DNA from: Nocardiopsis sp. JB363
GTDB lineage: Bacteria; Actinomycetota; Actinomycetes; Streptosporangiales; Streptosporangiaceae
Length of the DNA stretch: 51,217 nucleotides
Direction: 5' to 3'
Assembly (NCBI RefSeq): GCF_900143625.1
Contig: NZ_FRFF01000046.1
Coordinates: 1 to 51,217, forward strand
Shown here: positions 33,948 through 42,100 of the stretch, one piece after another
Position numbering within the stretch: the first letter of the stretch is position 1
Layout: each line of letters opens with the position of its first letter
Program-made: the position numbers and the translations under genes
The notes under the pieces: model-generated
The model's database searches: none
What the model saw: the letters and a program-made list of their open reading frames with translations, nothing else
What the model was told of the DNA's origin: nothing

Positions 33948-34904
33948 TCAGTCCTGCTGTGGTTCTCCGATTCCCGGGGTGAAGGTGGACCTCGCCAGTT
34001 CCAGGGTGTCCTGGATCGTGTCACGCGCCTCCTCGGGACCGGCGGAGACCATCACGTAGACCGGCCCGTCCCCTTCCTGGAAGGCGATGGCCAAGGCACG
34101 CTCGGTCCCCTCGTCTCCGGTGGAGAGGTACTCGAAGGCGACCTCCTCCGGGTTCCAGGCGTCCTCCGTGACCAGGGAGACCTCCTCGAAGCCGTCGGCT
34201 TGCCGGCTCGGCTCGGCCACGCGCTGCTCCAGTACCTCCAGAGGGGTCGCCTCGGTCTCCGCCTCCCAGAGAACACGTAGGTGGAAGGCCTCGTCGGTAG
34301 GGTCGACGAACACCGCCTCGGTCTCCCCTTCCGGGTGTCGCTCCCATGACGTGGGAAGGCCCAGGGCGAAGTCGGCGGGGTCCACGAAGGGCTCTTCCTC
34401 CCCGGCCTTCTCTTCGAGGGTCCCCTCCTCGCCGGTCTCTTCTTCAGCGGGCTCCGCATCCACCGGGGAAGAGGCGGAGGCGGAGTCCTCGTCGGAATCG
34501 TCATCGGGCGAACCGGTGCCATCGGTTCCCTCTGGGCCCGAGTCCGAAGACCCCGTGCCGGGACCGTCTCCGCCCGAACCACCACTTGTGCTGTCCGGCG
34601 TACCGGAGCCGACGCCGTCGGTCCCCGCGGTCTCCTCCGGCGGCGTGGTCGAGAGGTCCCCTTCCTCGTCGCCGATGGGGGACCTCGGCCCGATGGAGGA
34701 GTCCCCATCGGCGACGTGGACCTCTTCCGGGGCCACCATGCCGGCCAGCGCCGGGGCGACCCCGGTCAGGCACATCGCCGCCGCCAGGCCCACGATCACC
34801 CCCGCGGGGGTGCCGTGCCGACCGATGGCGGGTGCCTCGCGCTCCGGTGCGCGTTCCCAGCGCTGCCGTTCCTTGTCCCATCGGACGGTGTTCGTGCTCT
34901 TCAC
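33948..34904 (-). CDS. One-TM acidic protein with extracytoplasmic LpqN/PsbP-like domain (uncertain)
   Basis: A 318-residue membrane protein. A short cytoplasmic N-terminus (VRWDKERQRWERAPE) is followed by one hydrophobic segment (about 37-58), a long Gly/Ser/Asp/Glu-rich linker (about 65-170), and a folded C-terminal domain from FALGLPTSWERH to the end that resembles LpqN-type sensor or lipoprotein domains. GTG 34904 overlaps the previous stop as GTGA, which separates it from the long open frame continuing to 35687. It ends the leftward operon. Function is unknown; an extracytoplasmic sensing or binding role is inferred. Confidence 0.75.
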   Translation of the reverse strand: MKSTNTVRWDKERQRWERAPEREAPAIGRHGTPAGVIVGLAAAMCLTGVAPALAGMVAPEEVHVADGDSSIGPRSPIGDEEGDLSTTPPEETAGTDGVGSGTPDSTSGGSGGDGPGTGSSDSGPEGTDGTGSPDDDSDEDSASASSPVDAEPAEEETGEEGTLEEKAGEEEPFVDPADFALGLPTSWERHPEGETEAVFVDPTDEAFHLRVLWEAETEATPLEVLEQRVAEPSRQADGFEEVSLVTEDAWNPEEVAFEYLSTGDEGTERALAIAFQEGDGPVYVMVSAGPEEARDTIQDTLELARSTFTPGIGEPQQD

Positions 34905-35482
34905 TTGCTCTCCGCTCCATTCTCGTCTGGATTCGCGTCCAGGAGCAGGAGCGAGTCGCGCAACCTGTCCGCGAACTCGGCTCCCCTCGCGACGTTCCGG
35001 AGTACCGTGCTGCCGCCGTTGAACAGCCCCAACAGGCGTTCGATCAGCCCTCGCCCGGCCCGGCCCTTCTCGTGGATCTCCCTCGCCACGGTTTCCAGTT
35101 CTTCCATGACGGCCCGGACCTCGAAGGTGCTCCGAAGCCCGGCCAACTCTCGCCGGATCCTCGCCAGTTCGGCCAGCAACTCCCCCGACCTCGAATCCAG
35201 CCGGGTGGAGGCGTCCACCGCGGTGCCCCCGGCCCCCGTGACCAGGGCACCGCCGGTGACGTGTCCGCCCACCCCCACCACGTTCGGTGGGAGCGACGCG
35301 GGGAACACCGTGGGCGGCGCGAGTTCCTGTGCCGAGGGCGGTCCCGACCGCCTGCTGCGGTCCTCGGCCCGTCCCTCCTTGCCGGTGACGATGGCGCCGC
35401 CGGTCATCGAGCCGCCGATGAAGACACCTCCACCCACCTCGTCCTCCTCGTCTTCGGGGTCGTGGGAACACTCGTCGTTCAT
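34901..35482 (-). CDS. Small protein with GGxFIGGSxxxGAIVTG motif and coiled segment
   Basis: A 193-residue soluble protein. A Cys/His/acidic N-terminus leads to GGGVFIGGSMTGGAIVTG (about 17-34) and a second copy-like stretch GVGGHVTGGALVTG (about 70-83). Helical segments (about 95-180) follow, probably coiled. The motif is shared with the C-terminus of the protein encoded just upstream (35479). It overlaps both neighbours by four bases. I recognise no named family. Confidence 0.75.
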   Translation of the reverse strand: MNDECSHDPEDEEDEVGGGVFIGGSMTGGAIVTGKEGRAEDRSRRSGPPSAQELAPPTVFPASLPPNVVGVGGHVTGGALVTGAGGTAVDASTRLDSRSGELLAELARIRRELAGLRSTFEVRAVMEELETVAREIHEKGRAGRGLIERLLGLFNGGSTVLRNVARGAEFADRLRDSLLLLDANPDENGAESK

Positions 35483-37098
35483 GAGCCCTTTCCTCCTGCG
35501 AAGTCGACACCGCTCTTGTGGGTGGCGGAGGAGTTGTCCTCCGCCTTGGTGTCCTTGCCCGTGGCGATGGCGCCGTTGTGGAACGAACCGCCGACGAAGA
35601 CCCCGCCGGCGCCGATGCTGATGATCTGTCGTTGGAATTCCTCGGTCCCGTATCCCGCGCGTGCCAGGGCCTGCTCGACCCCTTCACCGATCCGGACCTG
35701 GAGCGTCTTGACGTACCGGGTCACGTCCATCTCCTGGAAGGGGGTGAGGCCGTTGGAGGCGACGATCTCGCGCAGGCTGATCAACGGTGGGCGCACCACC
35801 TCCGGTTCGTCGTCCCGGCGTCGGTACCCGAGCCGGCCATCGTCGTCGAACCGGCTCGCGGCCCGCGCCATGGCGAGGGGGTTCCTCGACGTGGACAGGC
35901 ATCGCTTCAAGGCTTCGCGCACGACCTTCTCGTCGTCCCGGTCCACGATGTTCGTGAGCGCGCCCACCAGGACGCCTCTCGCGTGGAACTCCTCCTGTAA
36001 CGGCGTCAGCAGGTACGGGGAGATCTCGACCAGGAGCATGCGCCCCTGGGTGTGCACGCGCAGGAAGACGGTGACCACCACGCCCTCGCCCCAACCGCCC
36101 ACGCGGACCCGCAGGAAATGTCGGCGCTGCTCGCCGCCCTCGCCCACCGATTCCCGGAGGTGGTCGGCCACCGCGTCGGCGGAGGCGTCGCCCACCGGCA
36201 GGTCCTCTCGTCGGTACCCGCGCGGGAGAGGCCCCGGCAACAGCACGCACTCGGCGATCTCCAGGCGGCCGAGACGGTCCTGGCTGGGCGCGACCGCGGA
36301 TTCGGCCAGGGATTCCAGTTGCGGCCGGACCAGGTCGATGACCTCGCGTTCAGTGAGCGGGTCGGTCTCGGACCGGTCCTCGGACGGGCGCAGTTCCAGG
36401 GCCAGGGACTGCTTCGCCAACGCCATCCCGGCGCCTTGGAAGGGCGAGCGCGGGTCGTAGACGGTCACCGGCGAGTACTGTTCTCGGCCCACCATCGCGA
36501 GAGCGCCCCGGTAACGGAGCTCGACCGTTGGCGGGTTACCGGTGAAGGTCTCCTCGCTGAGTTCGGTGGCCAGCACGTGCGCCACGTGGTCGCGGTGGGC
36601 CGCCACCGTCAGGGTCGGCAGGAACCAGGCGCCGACCTCGTCCATGGTCACGCGCAGCCGCTCCCGGTTCTCGCCTTGCAGGACCTGGAGAGCGCCGAAG
36701 GGCAGTAGGAGGGCGATCAGTAACAGCAACAGGCTCACCTGCCAGCCGTTGGCGCCCGCCGCACCGAACGTGGCCGCCAACGCGCGAATGAGCCACAGGA
36801 CCAGGACGAAGAGCAGCAGGGAGCCGAGGATCCACGCCCGGAGGACCTTGGCCGCGTACTCGCGGTCGAGTTCTCGGGCCCGGACACAGTGGGCGAGCAC
36901 CGGCACCAGGTCGAAGCCGAGTGAGGGAGGCACCACGTGCTTCGACGACCCCAGGATCAGTCCGAGGACCCCCGTGCGGTAACCCTGGCTCAGGTAGGCG
37001 CTCACGCACAACAACCGGGTCACCTCACTGGGGGCCTCCTCCGGTCGTCTGTGCTCCCCGATGGGCACCGTGTGGTCCAGGGGTGTCTTCGCGGTCAT
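35479..37098 (-). CDS. Two-TM protein with C-terminal glycine-rich GGSxxNGAIxTG motif
   Basis: A 539-residue protein with two adjacent hydrophobic helices (about 87-108 and 119-140) and a large cytoplasmic region. The C-terminus carries GGVFVGGSFHNGAIATG (about 498-514) followed by KDTKAEDNSS. I choose ATG 37098 (GGAG six bases upstream) instead of the frame's start at 37161, because 37117-37158 is a 14-base tandem repeat, a length incompatible with coding repeats. In this operon it could be a membrane effector or sensor; no catalytic motif was recognised. Confidence 0.75.
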   Translation of the reverse strand: MTAKTPLDHTVPIGEHRRPEEAPSEVTRLLCVSAYLSQGYRTGVLGLILGSSKHVVPPSLGFDLVPVLAHCVRARELDREYAAKVLRAWILGSLLLFVLVLWLIRALAATFGAAGANGWQVSLLLLLIALLLPFGALQVLQGENRERLRVTMDEVGAWFLPTLTVAAHRDHVAHVLATELSEETFTGNPPTVELRYRGALAMVGREQYSPVTVYDPRSPFQGAGMALAKQSLALELRPSEDRSETDPLTEREVIDLVRPQLESLAESAVAPSQDRLGRLEIAECVLLPGPLPRGYRREDLPVGDASADAVADHLRESVGEGGEQRRHFLRVRVGGWGEGVVVTVFLRVHTQGRMLLVEISPYLLTPLQEEFHARGVLVGALTNIVDRDDEKVVREALKRCLSTSRNPLAMARAASRFDDDGRLGYRRRDDEPEVVRPPLISLREIVASNGLTPFQEMDVTRYVKTLQVRIGEGVEQALARAGYGTEEFQRQIISIGAGGVFVGGSFHNGAIATGKDTKAEDNSSATHKSGVDFAGGKGS

Positions 37099-37116
37099 GC
37101 CGGCTCCGTGGGTCTT

Positions 37117-37158
37117 CGTGCGCACTGGGTCGTGCGAACTGGGTCGTGCGTACTGGGT
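37117..37158. repeat. Three tandem 14-base repeats
   Basis: CGTGCGNACTGGGT occurs three times in immediate succession (37117, 37131, 37145), differing only at the seventh base (C, A, T). The array lies in the 76-base gap between the cyclase-like gene and the two-TM gene, just ahead of the latter's ribosome site. Iteron-like spacing suggests a protein- or RNA-level control element. Confidence 0.7.
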
Positions 37159-37174
37159 CACGTGATCAAGGGGG

Positions 37175-37987
37175 TCACTCCCGGTTCGGGAGGGGCTCGA
37201 ACACCACGCCTCGGCGAGGACCGCCGCGTCGTCGCCCGCCCGATGCGGCCCGGCCGGTCGCCCCTGTCGGCGCCGGGTTCGGTGCTGGTTCCGGCGGCGT
37301 CTCCTCCGTCCAGGAGACGCCGCCGGAACCGGTCGAGGGTTGGGGGATGTGGAGGTGGCCGCGGGCCTTGTAGTCCTTGGCCCGCAGGTCCACCTCGATC
37401 TCCCGGAAATGGCCGGGCGCCAGGGCGGTGTAGCCGCCCAGGACCGCGTCGGTGTGGACGCGGTCGGTGAGCGCCGCGACCAGGAGGGTGATGTCGGGGT
37501 CGGCCTCGTCCAGGGCCCGGCGCAGGGCGGGGGCGTCCAGGAGCCGGTGGGTCTCGTTCATCGCGCTGCCGACACCGTCGCCGTACTCGACTCCCCCGCT
37601 GTCGGGAAGCGGGCCGAGCCCGAGGGACAGGCGCATGCGCAGCCGCAGGTTCCGGTCCACCTGGGTCAGCGTGGGTTGGGCCTCGGCGAGCACCTCTTGC
37701 ATCCTGCCGAGCAGGGGGTGGATCAGGGCGGGGAGGTGTTCGGTCGGGACGCCGACCACGTAGCCGTCCCCGGTGTGCTGGGGGAAGGAGGCCGCGTCCC
37801 ACAAGTCCACCAGCCCGGACCGGACGAAACCCTCGCGCAGCACCGACCACACCATGCCGTTGAGCAGCTGTTGGTGGCGTGAGGGGAAACGCGAGTACTT
37901 CTCGGCGTCCACCGCCATCACCGCGCGGTAGGGCGGCATCGGTGCACTCGTGCCCTTCTCGGGCAGCGGAGGGTAGGGGGTCGACAT
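37175..37987 (-). CDS. Class III nucleotidyl-cyclase-like protein
   Basis: A 270-residue protein with a cyclase-homology-like domain. AVMAVDAEKYSRF places one metal aspartate at 27, and HTGDGYVVGVP places the second at 74, 47 residues later, about the spacing of class III cyclases. GDGVGSAMNETHRLLDAPALRRAL follows, as in cyclase folds. The final 60 residues are Pro/Gly/Arg-rich. ATG 37987 is preceded by GGAG; the frame runs back to 38083 through the promoter region and is not used. Product nucleotide and activity are unknown. Its position directly after a cNMP-binding Crp/Fnr regulator suggests signal production, by inference. Confidence 0.7.
   Translation of the reverse strand: MSTPYPPLPEKGTSAPMPPYRAVMAVDAEKYSRFPSRHQQLLNGMVWSVLREGFVRSGLVDLWDAASFPQHTGDGYVVGVPTEHLPALIHPLLGRMQEVLAEAQPTLTQVDRNLRLRMRLSLGLGPLPDSGGVEYGDGVGSAMNETHRLLDAPALRRALDEADPDITLLVAALTDRVHTDAVLGGYTALAPGHFREIEVDLRAKDYKARGHLHIPQPSTGSGGVSWTEETPPEPAPNPAPTGATGRAASGGRRRGGPRRGVVFEPLPNRE
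37287..37330. other. Perfect 19-bp hairpin inside the cyclase-like gene
   Basis: Bases 37287-37305 are the exact reverse complement of 37312-37330, with a six-base loop. The stem encodes part of the flexible C-terminal linker (TGSGGVSWTEETPPEPAP). It is far longer than chance hairpins and could pause or end transcription before the two-TM gene. Confidence 0.6.
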
Positions 37988-38042
37988 GCTCTGGGCTCCA
38001 AAGGGAGGAACATCGGGCGGTTTCGGACTGCGCAAACCCACT

Positions 38043-38083
38043 TTTATGGGTTTCGGCTTGGGGCGGTGTCCAGAACTGGACAC
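38043..38083 (-). promoter_or_regulatory. Promoter with perfect palindromic operator before the cyclase-like gene
   Basis: GTGTCCAG (38066-38073) and CTGGACAC (38076-38083) form a perfect 8+8 palindrome around AA. Read leftward, TGGACA (complement of 38067-38072) fits a -35 box, and CATAAA (complement of 38043-38048) a -10 box, 18 bases apart. The site thus overlaps the -35 of the cyclase-like gene. The Crp/Fnr protein encoded just upstream is the obvious candidate binder. Confidence 0.6.
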
Positions 38084-38131
38084 ACGCCCGGGTTACTTAC
38101 GAAAGTCGTGCGGTGAAGGCGGTAAGCGGGG

Positions 38132-38833
38132 TCATTCCTTGGGCGCGGCCAGGAGCCGAAGTCTCTGTACGTCGTGGATCACCATGACCTCACGGCCGGT
38201 GGAGACCACCCCGTCGCGACGCAGACGCCGAAGTTCCTCCTGGACCCACGAACGCGATCTCCCCACGACGCCGACCAGTTCCCACTGGCTCAGTCTCAGT
38301 TCACGCGTGTGGCCCACGTCGCCGGGCTCGGGGGCCGTGGAGAAGCGGAGCATGGACGCCGCGAGTCTTTGTCGTGGGTCCAGCGCGAGGAGCTCGGCGC
38401 GCAGCTCCTCGCTCTCCTCCTGGCGGCGCACGATGTGCTTCCACAGCAGGCGGTCCAGGTCCATGCTCCTGACGAGGGCGCGGAACCGGTCCCCCTTCAG
38501 GGCGAAGGTCGTGCACCGGCCTCCCGAGGCCCGCACCGTCGCCGTCCGTGGCAGCCCGGAGAGCGCCGAGAACTCCCCCAGCGCCTCACCGGCTCCGCGC
38601 AGGGCCACCAGGGTCTCGATTCCGTCCGAGCGCGTCACGGACACCTTGACGTTTCCCCGGTCGAGAACATAAACACTGTCGTCCGGTTGCCCTTGGTGGA
38701 TGATCTGCTCACCGGGCTGGAAGACCCGCATTCTCCCCGCTTCGATCAGCGTTTTCCATTGTTCGTTTCGAAGGAGACCTCCGAAACCCAGCCGTCCCAC
38801 CCCACACCCTCCGCGCACACAGTCCATCGGCAT
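38132..38833 (-). CDS. Crp/Fnr-family transcription regulator
   Basis: A 233-residue regulator. The cNMP-binding domain (about 20-135) includes FQPGEQIIHQGQPDDSVYVLDRGNVKV and GEALGEFSALSGLPRTATVRA, the phosphate-binding cassette position. A dimerisation helix (about 130-160) and a winged HTH follow, with LSQWELVGVVGRSRSWVQEELRRLRRDG (about 185-212) as the recognition region. In true Crp the cassette has Arg-Ser/Thr for cAMP; here PRTATVRA keeps Arg-Thr, so nucleotide binding is plausible. It probably controls the palindromic promoter 50 bases downstream and the cyclase-like gene. The start at ATG 38833 is not firmly fixed; ATG 38827 is possible. Confidence 0.88.
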   Translation of the reverse strand: MPMDCVRGGCGVGRLGFGGLLRNEQWKTLIEAGRMRVFQPGEQIIHQGQPDDSVYVLDRGNVKVSVTRSDGIETLVALRGAGEALGEFSALSGLPRTATVRASGGRCTTFALKGDRFRALVRSMDLDRLLWKHIVRRQEESEELRAELLALDPRQRLAASMLRFSTAPEPGDVGHTRELRLSQWELVGVVGRSRSWVQEELRRLRRDGVVSTGREVMVIHDVQRLRLLAAPKE

Positions 38834-39190
38834 CCACTGTGGTCGCCGAGTTCCTATTTTCCGCCGGCGGAAGCACCCGGAGCAGGACTTCCGCGAGGAG
38901 TTACCCAGCTGTGACCCATGGGATGTTCGGCGAACATTGATTTCGCAAGGCGCCTATGCGAATGGAATTTTCCGACACTGGACCGTTCTTGTCGGATCAC
39001 CTTGGAAGGTGAAATTCATTCACTTTAGGAGAGGGCGAGAAAGGGAAAGAAGTGATCCTCGGTAATCGGGGAGACCCGATCATCCCTCGTTCCCACCGGG
39101 CCTCTCGCCCGCGCGCGGCAGACGCCGTGACCTCTCCCCGGGTCACGGCGTCGCCCTCCGGTGGGACCGGTCAGAGGGAGCGGTCCGGGC
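38834..39190. other. Intergenic region with several small dyads
   Basis: 357 bases without a supported gene, AT-rich in its first half. It must contain the promoter of the Crp/Fnr gene. Visible structures are TCCGAC/GTCGGA (38971 with 38991), TCACCTT/AAGGTGA (38997-39012) and ATCGGG/CCCGAT (39065-39080), besides the terminator at 39121. An 18-codon frame from GTG 39010 has no recognisable features. Confidence 0.45.
39121..39152. terminator. Terminator hairpin after the HelD-like gene
   Basis: GACGCCGTGACC (39121-39132) pairs perfectly with GGTCACGGCGTC (39141-39152). It lies 39 bases beyond the stop of the leftward helicase gene. Confidence 0.7.
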
Positions 39191-42100
39191 TCAGCCGGAG
39201 GCACTCGCCATCAGCGAGGTGACGGCCTCGCCCCGCCACTCGTCCTCGACGTGCCAGATGACCGCCACGCCCACGGTTCCCGCGAGCGCGGCGACCGCCC
39301 ACGCCTCCTCGGGTTCCTCCGACAGGACCAGACACACCCGATCGGCCTCCGTCCCCCGGAGCCAACGCCTCTCCAACGCTTCCCAGGCGGCCTCGCGCAA
39401 CCGTCCGTAGCCGGTGTTCGTATCGGGCAGGATCCGGTACAGCACCGACCCACCGGCCGACGCGCAGAGCACGTCGCCGCCCTCCGGTTCGATCGGCAGA
39501 TGTCCCGCCTTGTACAGGTCCGCCATCAGGCTGTGGCGCAGGAAACCGGCCGCGCCCTGGTCGTGCGCGCCCCTTCGCTGCTCGATCCCGGCCAGGAACG
39601 ACCCCAGGTGTTCGGCGACGGTGGGGTCCTGGGGGCCGCCTCGCGGTGGAACCGGTGGGGTGTGCGCGCTCATCCGCTGTTCTTCCGTCCTCTCGGCGCT
39701 GGTCTCCTCGTGGGCACGCGAGGAGACCCTGGAGGCGACCCCGGCCCGGTACTGAAGCCGGCTGCGTTCGGCGTGCACGGTCTGGTAATCGACCACGGAG
39801 GCGGCTGCGCGGTCCAGGATCAGCCGATAGCCCTCGTGGCCCAGGTACCAGCGGCCGTCCGCGCCCTGGGCCTGGCGTCCTTCGGCGAGGAAGTCCGTGA
39901 GCATGGCGCGGATCTCGACCTGGGCGTCCCACGCCCCCGCCCTGTGCAGGACCGCGAAGCGGGCACGCGCCGAGGCCTCGACGGTGATCTCCTCCGCGCG
40001 CACGCCCTCGTCCAGACGTGCGGTGGTGTCCAGCCCCGCGGGTGAGTCCAGGACCATGGACGGGGGTTTCGTGAGCGGAGGTCGTTCGGTTCGGTAGCCG
40101 TCGCACCCCGGTTCCCGACACCATCCGTCCGGAGAGTTCGTGCGGTTGTCACACCGCCGGCCGTCGGCGTGGTGGCGGGTGCAGGCACGTTCCTCACGGT
40201 CTTCCGGCGCGTTCGGGTCGAACAGGCTATCGGGGAGCGTCTCGGCGTACAGGATCGACAGTGTCTGGGTGCACCGGGTCAGCGCCACGTAGAGCCGGCC
40301 ACGTCCTCCCGGCCCCGAACGGGTGATCTCTCGGGGCTCCACCAGCACCACGTGGTCGAACTCCAGACCGCTGACGGCGGACGCGCCGAGGACACGGACG
40401 TTGTCGCCGGAGAGCGTGGGGTCGGAGTCCAACGCCTGTGCGATCTTTTCCAGGTGGGTGGAGGCGTCATCGACGATGACGGCCACGGAACGCTCCCCCG
40501 TCCGGGCCAACAGCTCGTGTACACGTCGCCGGACAGCGTCGACCAGGGCCTCTCCTCCCACGCGGGCCATGGTCGACTCCCCGTCCCGAGGCGCCCGGAG
40601 GGTGGTGGGAAAGGTCGTCAGGTCGGAAGCGGCCACGGCTGCGGGAACCGCGGTGTGCATCACCTGACTGGGGATCCGGTATCCGAGGGTGAGTTCCTCC
40701 TGTTCCCAGCTGTCCGGCAGGTCCAGGTGTTCGGTGAGCCCCGACCAGTCGGGATAACAGTGCGTTCCGGTGGACTGGGCGAGATCGCCCAGGAGGGTGA
40801 AGGAGCCGTTCGGACAACGACGGGCCAGAGCGCGCAGCTGCATCGGGGCGAGGTTCTGCGCCTCGTCGACGACGATGTGTCGATGGCGGCCGGGGGTCTG
40901 CCCGCTGAGCAGGATCCGAAGTTCCTCCAGGCAGGGCAGGTCCGCCCGGGTCCAGCTCTCCTGACTGGCCGGTCCGACCGCGCGACGGTGCAGGACCGAG
41001 CGCTCCCGGTCGGTGAGGACGCCTTCGGACACCCTCTTCAACAAGTCGGCGTCGTCCAGGAGACGGCGGTACAGACGGTTCTCGGAGACCTTGGGCCAGG
41101 TGGCGTTGACGGGGCCGGCCAGCAGGGCCGTGATGCGCTGACGCAGCGCCCGACCGTGTCCGCGAGGGCGGTAGGTGACTTGCTCGATCAGGTGGTCGAC
41201 GAGCAGATCGGTGAAGCGCTCGCGACGGATGTCCAGGGGCGCTTCCAGGTCCCGAACCCGATCGAAGAACCGTTGGATCTCCGCGGTGTCGGCGGCGAGG
41301 ATGTCGTCATCGATCCGAACGACGAGTCGGTCCTGGTCGAGGAACTTGCTCCAGGCGCCCTCGTTCACCGTGTCGTGGACGGCTCGGCTCAGGACCCGCG
41401 CCATGCGGGCGTCGGACTTCACCTGATCCTGCTCGGTGGTGTCCTGGCCGCCGATACGGCCCGGGCACAGGTCGTCCACGCGCACCGATGTCACACCACG
41501 TGTGCCGAGGGAGGGCAGCACCTCGCTGACGTAGTCGAGGAAGTGTCGGGTGGGACCGACCACGAGGATCTGTTCCGGGGTGAAGCGGTCGTTGTCCAGC
41601 AGCCACGTGACACGGTGCAGGCCGATGGCGGTCTTGCCGGTTCCCGGACCGCCCTGGACCACCAGTGCGCCCGGTCGGTCGTGGCAGACCAGGTCGAGCT
41701 GGTCACGGTGGATCGTCTCGACGATGTCGCGCATCAAGCCGTCACGGGAGCGTTCCAGCTCCTCGTGGAGGAAGGGGTCTTCGGGCATGCCCGATTCCTG
41801 CTCCCTGCGGGCTTTGACGATGGACGCGACCCGCGCCGGGGACGGTCTTCCGTCGACGGGCTCGCCGAGGTCGCGGACGAGTTCATCGTGGAAGTCGACC
41901 ACTTGTTCACCGCGACAGCGCAGGCGTCGGCGGAGCGCGACCACGCCCTTGTCGGAGCCGCGTTCACGCCGCCAGCGGACGGCCGCGGGGCTGGTCCACT
42001 TGACGACGAAGACCCCACCGTGTTCGTCCCGCACGCTCTTACGGCCGATGTAGAAGGTCTCGTCCTTCTTCTTCCCCTCGCGCAGGTCGACCCGTTGGAC

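Noticed and set aside
33948..35687. 579-residue leftward frame as one protein
   Set aside because: The N-terminal part is out of frame over the 34901 and 35479 genes and is Arg/Gly-rich shadow; a GTG start at 34904 with a GTGA overlap explains the real gene.
34346..36460. 704-residue rightward frame
   Set aside because: Antisense to genes with acidic, low-complexity coding; composition is Arg/Ser/Pro-rich with no domain.
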